Positions 43,501 to 55,925 of a stretch of DNA of 64,000 nt are shown piece by piece (the stretch's first letter is position 1; every line of letters starts with the position of its first letter). The stretch lies in contig OU342637.1 in the NCBI GenBank assembly GCA_910589415.1, forward strand, positions 42,190,162 to 42,254,161. The letters are read 5' to 3'. This DNA is from Malachius bipustulatus (lineage: Eukaryota; Arthropoda; Insecta; Coleoptera; Melyridae). The notes under the pieces were generated by a model. The model was not told where the DNA came from and did no database searches. It saw nothing but the letters and a program-made list of their open reading frames with translations. The translations under genes and the position numbers were made by a program.

Positions 43501-44942
43501 CCATTTTCAAATCGCTCTAAAACGGCCATTTTTTAAGATATCGATATTAAACCTAGCCTACGCACCGCCGACATGTGTCGACTATGCGAACCCGGTAACC
43601 ACCAATCTCGACTCTCGGCGCCTTCAGAGGAGATAGCTTTCCCGTGTTCCTCTACGCGAAAAAAAATTTCTGCAAACGTTTTCGCGCCGACCGCCATTTT
43701 GTCTACACGGACGGTCGGAGAAACGTCGGGTAACCAATCGGGCACCCTAATAACGGAGACGTTTCCGAATCTGCGAGAAAAAATCCGATCGGAAGCATCG
43801 TCCGTTTCACGCGATTTTTCGAAAATCGCGTGTCGGCAAAATCGCGTTTAAAACGCGTTTTTCGCGTTTTCTCAAGACGCGCGCGATATTTTCGCGGTTT
43901 TTTCGCGCCAATTTTTTTCGCGCCGTCAAACGCGATCGATCGGCGCGGGTCTCGTGAAAAACACGGCGGCCATTTTGTCTGGGCGGTTTTTCGACATTTA
44001 CGGGACACCCTGTATGTTTTTCGAAATTTTTTTCGCCGAATCGCGTTTCCGACGTCGAGACGCTTCCGAAATGACCGCACGTGCGAGAATCGTTGCGCGC
44101 TAACGCGCGGCTCCGCTGTCCCACTTTTGACATCTGTCAGAAATGTCAAATTTGACGTTTCGCGTTTTTTGCCTCATCTTTCGCGGTCACGTTCGCCTAG
44201 TCGGTTTCGCTTCGTCGAGTCGGTGCCGCCTACGGCGGGCTTCGCTTCGGAGTTCGGAAAAGGTCGGGAAAAATCGGAAGCGCTCGTAAAACATCGGAAA
44301 ACTTCGGAAACGGATAAATCCACAAACCCGACCCGTTTACGACGCACCGTTCTCGAGTTATAGCGTTTCGAAATTTATCGAAATTTAGAACCGAGAAAAA
44401 ACGAAAAAAAAGCCTTTTCCTAAATAACCTCGCGACGGTCGGTCACAGCGCCGCGAAACTTTCAGCAATTGAAGACCGAGTAAATTCCGACACGACCGAA
44501 GAAAAACGACGCGATTTCCTCGTACCGTTCGGCCGTGACAGATTTCCGCCCTTTTCGCCGCCCCCGGAATTTTGGCCGCCCCCCGACCGCCCTTTTCAAA
44601 CTCCCCTTTCCCGCGCGCACCCGGGCCGCCCCTCCTTTTCCCCCTGCGCGCCTTTCGAAAAAAGTGACATTTGACAGCTGTCGAAAGTGCCAGAACTGTC
44701 AACGGTTTTTTCGCGCTCCCCGGCAACACATCTTAGCCCCCCTCCCGAAAAACGTAAAAGAAACAAAAGAAAAACGCCCCTTCACCGCGAAAAAACCGTT
44801 TGAAAAAATCGAAAAAACGTCAAAAAAACTCCCCCCTCCCAAACGTCGACATTTTTTTTCAAAACTCGAAAATTCCCACCACAACCCCTCTAAACCCGTC
44901 CTCAAACACGCCGTCTGCATAGAATAGTATTATCCCCGTTTT
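40532..44942. repeat. Unit 2 full body, mosaic
   Basis: The left part to about 42.2 kb is almost identical to the unit 1 body (offset 8481). From about 42.2 kb to the end it is almost identical to the unit 4 body (offset 15394), sharing for example the TTCAGCAATTGAAGACC variant at about 44461, where unit 1 has a different sequence. Confidence 0.9.
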
Positions 44943-45553
44943 GACTAGTACTGTGGCTTAGGGTTATGGTTGAGTTCGTTAAGGGGGTAAAGGGGGGCAT
45001 GAGGAAAGTGGTGCTGAAGTTTGGCAGGGGGTAACGGGGCGAAAAAAAAATTTCAAAGGTTGCGTGAATAGTTAAAACTTTTATAAATAAATATTTTTTT
45101 TATATAAATAAATCGTTGTGTATGAATAGTATTAATTCTTTTTTCAAATAAATACTTTATCCTTTTACTTTTACCTTTCTTCGGTTGTTGTAATAAATAA
45201 TATCGAAAGCAGGGAAAGGGAAAGGGGGAGGGGGCAGAGAAAGAAGATTAAATGAAAAAGGAAAAGTAAAAAAGTAAAAAAAAGTGATTGAAAAAAGTTA
45301 AGAGTTAAAAAAAGAGAGATGAGCAGTGCGAGAAAAAATAGTGAATGAACGTGGGGTTTCTGAGCCTGGGCCGCTAACGCGGCGGGCAAAAGAGACAGAG
45401 GGGGGGGGAGCAGTGCAACTAACAAAGAGTGAACGATAGTGGGGTCGCGGAGCCTGGACCGCTAACGCGGCGGGCATATGTGTGACTAAAAAAGTTAACG
45501 AACGTGGAATCGCGGACCCTGGGCCGCCATCGCGGAGTGGGGGGGGGAAGGTA
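44943..45553. repeat. Unit 3 tail
   Basis: Carries the same variant landmark and GA tract as the unit 1 tail. Confidence 0.85.
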
Positions 45554-47411
45554 GAGAGTGCGATTAAAAAAAAAGCAGACGAATTGTTTGGAGTCGCAGA
45601 GCCTGGGCCGCTATCGCGGCGGGGGGTCAGAGAGTGCGACTAAAAAAGAGTAAACGAATTGTTTGGAGTCGCAGGGCCTGGGCCGCTATCGCGGCGGGGG
45701 GTCAAAGAGTGCGACTAAAAAAGAGTAAACGAATTGTTTGGAGTTGCAGAACCTGGGCCGCTAACGCGGCGGGGGGTCAGAGAGTGCGACTAAAAAAGAG
45801 TAAACGAATTGTTTGGAGTCGCAGAGCCTGGGCCGCTATCGCGGCGGGGGGTCAGAGAGTGCGACTAAAAAGAGTAAACGAATTGTTTGGAGTCGCAGAG
45901 CCTGGGCCGCTATCGCGGCGGGGGGTCAGAGAGTGCGACTAAAAAAGAGTAAACGAATTGTTTGGAGTCGCAGAGCCTGGGCCGCTATCGCGGCGGGGGG
46001 TCAGAGAGTGCGACTAAAAAAGAGTAAACGAATTGTTTGGAGTCGCAGAGCCTGGGCCGCTATCGCGGCGGGGGGGTCAGAGAGTGCGACTAAAAAAGAG
46101 TAAACGAATTGTTTGGAGTCGCAGAGCCTGGGCCGCTATCGCGGCGGGGGGGTCAGAGAGTGCGACTAAAAAAGAGTAAACGAATTGTTTGGAGTCGCAG
46201 AGCCTGGGCCGCTATCGCGGCGGGGGGTCAGAGAGTGCGACTAAAAAAGAGTAAACGAATTGTTTGGAGTCGCAGAACCTGGGCCGCTAACGCGGCGGGG
46301 GGTCAGTGAGTGCGACTAAAAAATAGTAAACGAATTGTTTGGAGTCGCAGAGCCTGGGCCGCTAACGCGGCGGGGGGTCAGAGAGTGCGACTAAAAAAGA
46401 GTAAACGAATTGTTTGGAGTCGCAGAACCTGGGCCGCTAACGCGGCGGGGGGTCAGAGAGTGCGACTAAAAAAGAGTAAACGAATTGTTTGGAGTCGCAG
46501 AACCTGGGCCGCTATCGCGGCGGGGGGTCAGAGAGTTCGACTAAAAAAGAGTAAACGAATTGTTTGGAGTCGCAGAACCTGGGCCGCTATCGCGGCGGGG
46601 GGTCAGAGAGTGCGACTAAAAAAGAGTAAACGAATTGTTTGGAGTCGCAGAACCTGGGCCGCTAACGCGGCGGGGGGTCAGTGAGTGCGACTAAAAAATA
46701 GTAAACGAATTGTTTGGAGTCGCAGAGCCTGGGCCGCTAACGCGGCGGGGGGTCAGAGAGTGCGACTAAAAAAGAGTAAACGAATTGTTTGGAGTCGCAG
46801 AACCTGGGCCGCTAACGCGGCGGGGGGTCAGTGAGTGCGACTAAAAAAGAGTAAACGAATTGTTTGGAGTCGCAGAACCTGGGCCGCTATCGCGGCGGGG
46901 GGTCAGAGAGTTCGACTAAAAAAGAGTAAACGAATTGTTTGGAGTCGCAGAACCTGGGCCGCTATCGCGGCGGGGGGTCAGAGAGTGCGACTAAAAAAGA
47001 GTAAACGAATTGTTTGGAGTCGCAGAGCCTGGGCCGCTATCGCGGCGGGGGGTCAGAGAGTGCGACTAAAAAAGAGTAAACTAATTGTTTGGAGTCGCAG
47101 AACCTGGGCCGCTATCGCGGCGGGGGGTCAGAGAGTGCGACTAAAAAAGAGTAAACGAATTGTTTGGAGTCGCAGAACCTGGGCCGCTAACGCGGCGGGG
47201 GGTCAGAGAGTGCAACTAAAAAAGAGTAAACGAATTGTTTGGAGTCGCAGAGCCTGGGCCGCTATCGCGGCGGGGGGTCAGAGAGTTCGACTAAAAAAGA
47301 GTAAACGAATTGTTTGGAGTCGCAGAACCTGGGCCGCTAACGCGGCGGGGGGTCAGAGAGTGCGACTAAAAAAGAGTAAACGAATTGTTTGGAGTCGCAG
47401 AGCCTGGGCCG
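45554..47411. repeat. Array D of 75-bp minisatellite (about 25 copies)
   Basis: Shares the GTCAGTGAG/AAAAAATAG marker pair with array B, at about 46306 and 46681, again 375 bp apart. A one-base-short copy near 45868 and one-base-long copies near 46070 and 46150 shift the open frame. Confidence 0.95.
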
Positions 47412-50400
47412 TTTGTCAGTTTGTCTTTTTCGCTTTTATTTTCCGAGAAAATGGCGTCCAAATATTAGATTATATGGTAAAGCATTGGAAAACGGGCGTT
47501 TCGAACAAAGGAAATAATTTTTTTTTAACTCTTAAAATCAAAATGGCGGTCAACTTGTAATTTCGACGTAACAAAGAAACTCAAAATTACGATCCTATTG
47601 TTAGAAAAAAATAAAAAGAAAATTTAAAGTGTCACTTCTCAAACGTCAAAATCGAAAGTAATTGAAAAACATCATTTTTTCACTGTAACAAAATTAATTT
47701 TGGTAGCGGTGTAATTTTTGGTTGAAATAATTTTTGCCGTTTTTCAAATTAAAGAGAATACCCGCGATTCGAACCTGACCGTGAAAAAAAAATGGCAAAA
47801 CAATTGAAAGTGTCAAATAAAAAATGCCAAGTGCGAAAAATCCTGAACGAACTCGTTTATTTTTCAGCGAAAAAAATCGCTGTGACGTTAAAAGTCGCGA
47901 TACAATTTTTTTTTGAATTTCAAAAAGAAAGGCATTATCCTTAACTTGAACTTGTTTGTAAAAAAAACTCGATAAAAAACCGAAAATGCGACTTTTTAAA
48001 CGTCAAAGTCCAAAGATTTGGAGCTAAAATCGGCCATTTTCGAAAATTCACAGCGTCGCCATTTTGGAAATTTAAGCGACAAAAATTGAGAATTCCGACA
48101 GACCAACTCTTCTACTACCCTGCTAAAATGATCCTAGAGTCCTGATGTACGGAAATTATCGAGAAAAAAAATTCGAAAACATAGCTGATTTTCATTGATT
48201 TTGCTCGGAAATCGTGAAGTTTATAAACGTGAAATTGTACCGCTCGGACATTTTTGACCGTAACTTTGGCCACGTCGGTCGGGGAATGATCGAAAAGGTA
48301 TCGACGTGTAGCTGAGAAACGGTTCTTGAAGAGTGAAAAATTTCATCGCAATTGACGTAACCGTCTGTCACCTATAAGATGTCAAAGTCGATTTTTTTAA
48401 ATTTTTTTTGCGAATTTTCAAAAGCGTCTGTAGCGGCCATTTTGGAAAATTTCTCGATCGCAATTCGACGTTACACTTCTCATCGACGAACTCTGTCGAC
48501 CGAAAAAAAAATTTTCCCAAAAACTTTCACCGTTCCGGAGAAAACGACGAAACAATTTGTGATCAAAAAAATTCATAGGCCTACCCATTCAAATTTTTGA
48601 CAAAAATTTTCAAAAAATATAAACGGCTGAAATTCGCAGCTTGGCACGTCGGGAGCGCGTTGAATTCAGATCCGAAATCCGTTTTTCGTTTGCTTCCATA
48701 TTTCCGGAGAAAATGGCGTTCAAATGTCAGGTTTTGCTGAAATTTGGCAAACACGACCGAGGAAATAATTTTCGCCGATTCGGAAAATCAAGATGTCGGA
48801 AATTTTGTAATTTTACCGGAACGAAAAAACTCCGAGCTACGACACCCTCACGAAATGTTTTTGGAAAAAGAATTGAAACTGTCATTTAAAAAATGTCTAA
48901 ATTGAAAATTTGAAAAAATTCGAAAAAAGACACGTGTTTCTGCACACTGAAAAATTTAGATAAAATCGAAGAATCAAGATGGCGGCCAGATTTTGGTTTC
49001 ATCGTACAGGCAAATTGTGCAGCAATGACATATTGATGCAAGAGGCACCTGAAAAAATCGCAACTGTCATTTTTCAAACGTCAAATTCGAAATTTTTTCA
49101 AAAAAAATCGGCCATTTTGAAACGCTCGTAGCTCGGCCATTTTTGAAAAAACCGCGCAAACGAATGGTATCACGATGTTTCTGCGTGCTTTGTCTATCGC
49201 TGGTAGTTGAATTGGTTTCGATATCACTTATAGTTTGTATACAGGAAGGTTTAGAAAAGTGATCCGAAATTTGCATTTTCAGTTTAAAACGGCAAAAAAG
49301 CTATTGTCTCCATTCAACTAAATCAGCCGTCATTTTGTTAAAAACGATCGAAAAAAAATGGTAGGTACATAAAAATGACGGAAATACATGTGACCTTAAC
49401 ATGCCGTTGCAAGTTTTTCGAAATGTCAATTTTTACAAACGTCAAAGTCGAAATTACGTCAAAAAAATCGGCCATTTTGAAACGCCCGTAACTCCGACAT
49501 TTTCTGAGAAACGTGTATAGACTGGACACACCGTCGTGTCACTACATGCTTTGACAATCAACAGAAGCAATTATTGTTCAAATTTCGCGGATATTTTTGA
49601 CGCGGTAAGTTTTTTAAGATGGCGTTGATTTCGCATTTTCTTCTCAAAAAATCGCGAAAAAAAGTGTGTTTTTTCGGACGCGATCCTTGATAATTTCTAA
49701 ACGGAACGTCGGAATGGTATCGTTTGAGTAACGACGGATGGCCAAGAAAACTATCTTTCGACACACCGAGTTTGACGTTTCTCGTAATTACCGTCTGTCA
49801 TTTATGAACTGTCAAAGTCGAAATTTGTCTTTTTTACATCGGCCATTTTAAAGTCACTGTAGAACGGCCATTTTGTCAGTTATCGAAATTAAACCTAGCC
49901 TACGCACCGCCGACATGTCTCGACTATACGAACTCGGCAAGCACCTGTCTCGACGCCCAGCGCCTTCAGAGGAGATAGCTTTCCCGCAAACGTCTACAAA
50001 AAACTTGACCCTCGACTTTAATCCGCCATCTTTGAAAAATTGTCAAACATGGAAACTTCGGAACACTTATTTTGGAGAGCTATACACGTCATTTGATGAT
50101 CCCGGTGAAAATTTTCACACACCAACTTTCCCGCGCCATCTTGAAATTTTCCGGCCGTGAAAAAACGCAATTTTCGCGATTTTCGCAAATTTCCGAGTGT
50201 TTTCCGAAAAACGATCAATAATAACTTTTGCAAGAATTATCGGAACGGTTTCCTTGTGGTACCGTCGGGTAGCCAAGATATGGGTAAACATTCACACCGA
50301 GTTTGATCTCTGTGGGTGTTACCGTCTGTCATCCACACATTGTCAAAGTCGACTTTTCTTTTTTTTCGTCGGCCATTTTCAAATCCCTCTAAAACGGCCA

Positions 50401-51814
50401 TTTTTGAAGATATCGATATTAAACCTAGCCTACGCACCGCCGACATGTGTCGACTATGCGAACCCGGTAACCACCAATCTCGACTCTCGGCGCCTTCAGA
50501 GGAGATAGCTTTCCCGTGTTCCTCTACGCGAAAAAAAATTTCTGCAAACGTTTTCGCGCCGACCGCCATTTTGTCTACACGGACAGTCGAAGAAACGTCG
50601 GGTAACCAATCGGGCACTCTAATAACGGAGACCTTTCCGAATCTGCGAGAAAAAATCCGATCGGAAGCATCGTCCGTTTCACGCGATTTTTCGAAAATCG
50701 CGTGACGGCAAAATCGCGTTTAAAACGCGTTTTTCGCGTTTTCTCAAGACGCGCGCGATATTTTCGCGGTTTTTTCGCGCCAATTTTTTTCGCGCCGTCA
50801 AACGCGATCGATCGGCGCGGGTCCCGTGAAAAACACGGCGGCCATTTTGTCTGGGCGGTTTTTCGACATTTACGGGACACCCTTTATCTTTTTCGAATTT
50901 TTTTTTGCCGAATCGCGTTTCCGACGTCGAGACGCTTCCAAAATGACCGCACGTGCGAGAATCGTTGCGCGCTAACGCGCGGCTCCGCTGTCCCACTTTT
51001 GACATCTGTCAGAAATGTCAAATTTGACGTTTCGCGTTTTTTGCCTCATCTTTCGCGGTCACGTTCGCGTAGTCGGTTTCGCTTCGTCGAGTCGGTGCCG
51101 CCTACGGCGGGCTTCGCTTCGGAGCTCGGAAAAGGTCGGGAAAAATCGGAAGCGCTCGTAAAACATCGGAAAACTTCGGAAACGGATAAATCCACAAACC
51201 CGACCCGTTTACGACGCACCGTTCTCGAGTTATGGCGTTTCGAAATTTATCGAAATTTAGAACCGAGAAAAAACGGAAAAAAAGCCTTTTCCTAAATAAC
51301 CTCGCGACGGTCGGTCACAGCGGCGCGAAACTTTCGGCAGTCGAAGAGGAAGTAAATTCCGACACGACCGAAGAAAAACGGCGCGATTTCCTCGTACCGT
51401 TCGGCCGTGACAGATTTCCGCCCTTTTCGCCGCCCCCGGAATTTTGGCCGCCCCCCGACCGCCCTTTTCAAACTCCCCTTTCCCGCGCGCACCCGGGCCG
51501 CTCTTTCTTTTCCCCCTGCGCGCCTTTCGAAAAAAGTGACATTTGACAGCTGTCGAAACTGCCAGAACTGTCAACGGTTTTTTCGCGCTCCCCGGCAACA
51601 CATCTTAGCCCCCCTCCCGAAAAACGTAAAAGAAACAAAAGAAAAACGCCCCTTCACCGCGAAAAAACCGTTTGAAAAAATCGAAAAAACGTCAAAAAAA
51701 CTCCCCCCTCCCAAACGTCGACATTTTTTTTCAAAACTCGAAAATTCCCACCACAACCCCTCTAAACCCGTCCTCAAACACGCCGTCTGCATAGAATAGT
51801 ATTATCCCCGTTTT
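47412..51814. repeat. Unit 3 full body
   Basis: Same module order as the other bodies. Private differences include the altered ACACCCTTTATC at about 50878, where the others have ACACCCTGTATG. Confidence 0.9.
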
Positions 51815-52533
51815 GACTAGTACTGGGGCTTAGGGTTATGGTTGAATGTGTTAGGGGGGTAAGGGGGGACATGAGGATGTTGGTGTTTAAGTTTGGCGGG
51901 GGGTAACGGGGCGAAAAAAAATTTTCAAAGGTTGCGTGAATAGTGGAAATTTTTATAAATAAATAAATATTTTTTTTTATAAATAAATCGTTGTGTATGA
52001 ATAGTATTAATTCTTTTTACAAATAAATACTATACCCTTTACCCTTTACTTTTTCCCCGGTTGTTTAAATAAATAATATCGAAAGCAGGGAAAGGGAAAG
52101 GGGGAGGGGGGCAGAGAAAGAAGATTAAATGAAAAAGGAAAATGAAAAATGTAAAAAAGGTGTTTGAAAAAAAATAATAGTTAAAAAAAAAGAGAGAGAG
52201 ATGAGCTTTGCGAGAAAAAAAATAGTGAACGAACGTGGGGTCGCGGAGCCTGGGCCGCTAACGCGGCGGGCATGTGTGTGACTCAAAAAATTTTGTGAAC
52301 GTGGGGTCGCGGAGCCTGGGCTGTTAACGCGGCGGGAGAAAGAGAGAGAGAGAGAGAGAGGAAGATAAAGAGAGAGAGAGAGAGATAAAGATAGAGTGGG
52401 GAGCAGTGAGATCAAAAAATAGTGAGCGAACGTGTGGTCGTGTTGCCTGTGCCGCTAACGCGGCGGGAGAGAGAGAGAGAGAGAGAGAGTGGGGGGGGAA
52501 GAGAAAGAGAGAGAGAGAGAGATAGAGAGGAGC
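51815..52533. repeat. Unit 4 tail
   Basis: Nearly identical to the unit 0 tail 29.7 kb away, including the two GGGGGG blocks. It differs mainly in GA-tract lengths. Confidence 0.85.
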
Positions 52534-52725
52534 AGTGTGACGGGGGGTCAGAGAGTGCGACTAAAAAAGAGTGGACGAATTGTTTGTCGGGGGGTCAGAG
52601 AGTGCGACTAAAAAAGAGTGGACGAATTGTTTGTAGTCGCAGAGCCTGGGCCGCTATCGCGGCGGGGGGTCAGAGAGTGCGACTAAAAAAGAGTGAACGA
52701 ACGTGTTGTCGCGGAGCCTGGGCCG
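52534..52725. repeat. Mini-array of 75-bp repeat (about 2.5 copies)
   Basis: As in unit 0, with one extra internally deleted copy joined at TTTGTCGGGGGG near 52585. Confidence 0.85.
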
Positions 52726-54367
52726 TTTGTCACTTCTCAGACGTCAAAATCGAAAGTAATTGAAAAAAGCATTTTTTCTCTGTAACAAAATTCATTTTGG
52801 TAGCGGGGTAATTTGTGGTTGAAATAATTTTTGCCGTTTTCAAATTGAAGAGAATACCCGCGATTCGAACCTGACCGTGAAAAAAGAATGGCAAAACAAT
52901 CGAAAGTGTCAAATAAAAAATGCCAAATGCGAAAAATCGTGAACGAACTCCTTTATTTTTCAGCGAAAAAAATCGCTGTGACGTTAAAAGTCGCGATACA
53001 ATTTTTTTTGAAATTCAAAAATAAAGGCATTATCCTTAACTTGAACGTGGTCGTAAAATAAACTCGAAAAAAAAACCGAAAATGCGACTTTTTAAACGTC
53101 AAAGTCCAAAGATTGGGAGCGAAAAACGGCCATTTTCGAAAATTCACAGCGTCGCCATTTTGGAAATTTAAGCGACAAAAATTGAGAATTCCGACAGATC
53201 AACTCTTCTTCTACCCTGCTAAAATGATTCTCGAGTCTTGATGTACGGAAATTACCGAGAAAAAAAATTTGAAAACATAGCTGATTTTCATTGATTTTGG
53301 TCGAAAATCGTGAAGTTTATAAACGTGAAATTGTACCGCTCGGACATTTTTGACCGTAACTTTGGCCACTTCGGTCGGGGAATGATTTAAAAGGTATCGA
53401 CGTGTAGCTGAGAAACGGTTCTTGAAGACTGCAAAATTTCATCGCAATTGACGTAACCGTCTGTCACCTATAAGATGTCAAAGTCGATTTTTTAAATTTT
53501 TTTTTGCGAATTTTCAAAAGCGTCTGTAGCGGCCATTTTGGAAAATTTTTCGATCGCAATTCAACGTTACACTTCTCATCGACGAACTCTGTCGACCGAA
53601 AAAAAAATTTTCCCAAAAACTTTCACCGTTCCGGAGAAAACGACGAAACAATTTGTGATCAAAAAAATTCATAGGCCTACCCATTCAAATTTTTGACAAA
53701 AATTTTCAAAAAATATAAACGGCTGAAATTCGCAGCTTGGCACGTCGGGAGCGCGTTGAATTCAGATCCGAAATCCGTTTTTCGTTTGCGTGCATATTTC
53801 CGGAGAAAATGGCGTCCAAATGTCAGGTTTTGCTGAAATTTGGCAAACACGACCGAGGAAATAATTTTCGCCGATTCGGAAAATCAATATGGCGGAAATT
53901 TTGTAATTTTTCAGGAACGAAAAAACTCCGAGCTACAACACCCTCACGAAATGTTTTTGGAAAAAGAATTGAAACTGTCATTTAAATAATGTCAAAATTG
54001 TAAAGTTGGAAAAAATCGGAAAAAGACACGTGTTTTTGCAGACAAAAAAAATTAGATAAAATCGAAGAATCAAGATGGCGGCCAGATTCTGGTTTCGTCG
54101 TACAGGCAAAATGTGCAGCAATGATGCAAGAGGCACCGTAAAAAATCGCAACTGTCATTTTTCAAACGTCAAACTCGAAATTTAAAAAAAAAAAATCGGC
54201 CATTTTGAAACGCTCGTAGCTCCGCCATTTTTGAAAAAACCGCGCGAACGAATGGTAACACGATGTTTCTGCGTGCTTTGTCTATCGCTGGTAGTTGAGT
54301 TGGTTTCGATATCGCTTATAGTTTGTATACAGGAAGGTATAGAAAATTGCTCAAAATTTTTATTTTG
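52726..54367. repeat. Unit 4 truncated body
   Basis: Same structure and breakpoints as 22945-24587. The two differ by few bases. Confidence 0.87.
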
Positions 54368-55925
54368 GAGCAGTGCGACTAAAAAAGAGTGAACGATCGT
54401 GGGGTCGCGGAGCCCGGGCCGCTATCGCGGCGGGGGGGTCAGGGGGTGCGACTAAAAAAGAGTAAAGGAATTGTTTGGGGTCGCAGAGCCTGGGCCGCTA
54501 TCGCGGCGGGGGGTCAGAAAGTGCGACTAAAAAAGAGTAAACGAATTGTTTGGAGTCGCAGAGCCTGGGCCGCTATCGCGGCGGGGGGTCAGAGAGTGCG
54601 ACTAAAAAAGAGTAAACGAATTGTTTGGAGTCGCAGAGCCTGGGCCGCTATCGCGGCGGGGGGTCAGAGGGTGCGACTAAAAAAGAGTAAACGAATTGTT
54701 TGGAGTCGCAGAGCCTGGGCCGCTATCGCGGCGGGGGGTCAGAGAGTGCGACTAAAAAAGAGGAAACGAATTGTTTGGAGTCGCAGAGCCTGGGCCGCTA
54801 TCGCGGCGGGGGGTCAGAGAGTGCGACTAAAAAAGAGCAAACGAATTGTTTGGAGTCGCAGAGCCTGGGCCGCTATCGCGGCGGGGGGTCAGAGGGTGCG
54901 ACTAAAAAAGAGGAAACGAATTGTTTGGAGTCGCAGAGCCTGGGCCGCTATCGCGGCGGGGGGTCAGAGAGTGCGACTAAAAAAGAGCAAACGAATTGTT
55001 TGGAGTCGCAGAGCCTGGGCCGCTATCGCGGCGGGGGGTCAGAGGGTGCGACTAAAAAAGAGTAAACGAATTGTTTGGAGTCGCAGAACCTGGGCCGCTA
55101 ACGCGGCGGGGGGTCAGAGAGTGCGACTAAAAAAGAGTGAACGAATTGTTTGGAGTCGCAGAGCCTGGGCCGCTATCGCGGCGGGGGGTCAGAGAGTGCG
55201 ACTAAAAAAGAGTAAACGAATTGTTTGGAGTCGCAGAGCCTGGGCCGCTGTCGCGGCGGGGGGTCAGAGAGTGCGACTAAAAAAAGAGTAAACGAATTGT
55301 TTGGAGTCGCAGAACCTGGGCCGCTAACGCGGCGGGGGGTCAGAGAGTGCGACTAAAAAAGAGTAAACGAATTGTTTGGAGTCGCAGAGCCTGGGCCGCT
55401 ATCGCGGCGGGGGGTCAGAGAGTGCGACTAAAAAAAGAGTAAACGAATTGTTTGGAGTCGCAGAGCCTGGGCCGCTATCGCGGCGGGGGGTCAGAGAGTG
55501 CGACTAAAAAAAGAGTAAACGAATTGTTTGGAGTCGCAGAGCCTGGGCCGCTATCGCGGCGGGGGGTCAGAGAGTTCGACTAAAAAAGAGTAAACGAATT
55601 GTTTGGAGTCGCAGAACCTGGGCCGCTAACGCGGCGGGGGGTCAGAGAGTGCGACTAAAAAAGAGTAAACGAATTGTTTGGAGTCGCAGAACCTGGGCCG
55701 CTAACGCGGCGGGGGGTCAGAGAGTGCAACTAAAAAAGAGTAAACGAATTGTTTGGAATCGCAGAGCCTGGGCCGCTATCGCGGCGGGGGGTCAGAGAGT
55801 TCGACTAAAAAAGAGTAAACGAATTGTTTGGAGTCGCAGAACCTTGGCCGCTAACGCGGCAGGGGGTCAGAGAGTGCGACTAAAAAAGAGTAAACGAATT
55901 GTTTGGAGTCGCAGAGCCTGGGCCG
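54368..55925. repeat. Array E of 75-bp minisatellite (about 21 copies)
   Basis: From about 54770 to 54990 the copies alternate between GAGGAAACG and GAGCAAACG, a two-copy (150-bp) higher-order pattern. This removes the TAA stop in a second reading frame. Later copies carry AAAAAAAGAG with an extra A that shifts the frame. Confidence 0.95.

Noticed and set aside
43830..44363. 177-codon frame repeated at 35349, 43830, 50702 and 59224
   Set aside because: It lies in the CpG-rich satellite block, where stop codons are rare on both strands. Conservation equals DNA conservation, and lengths vary by unit.
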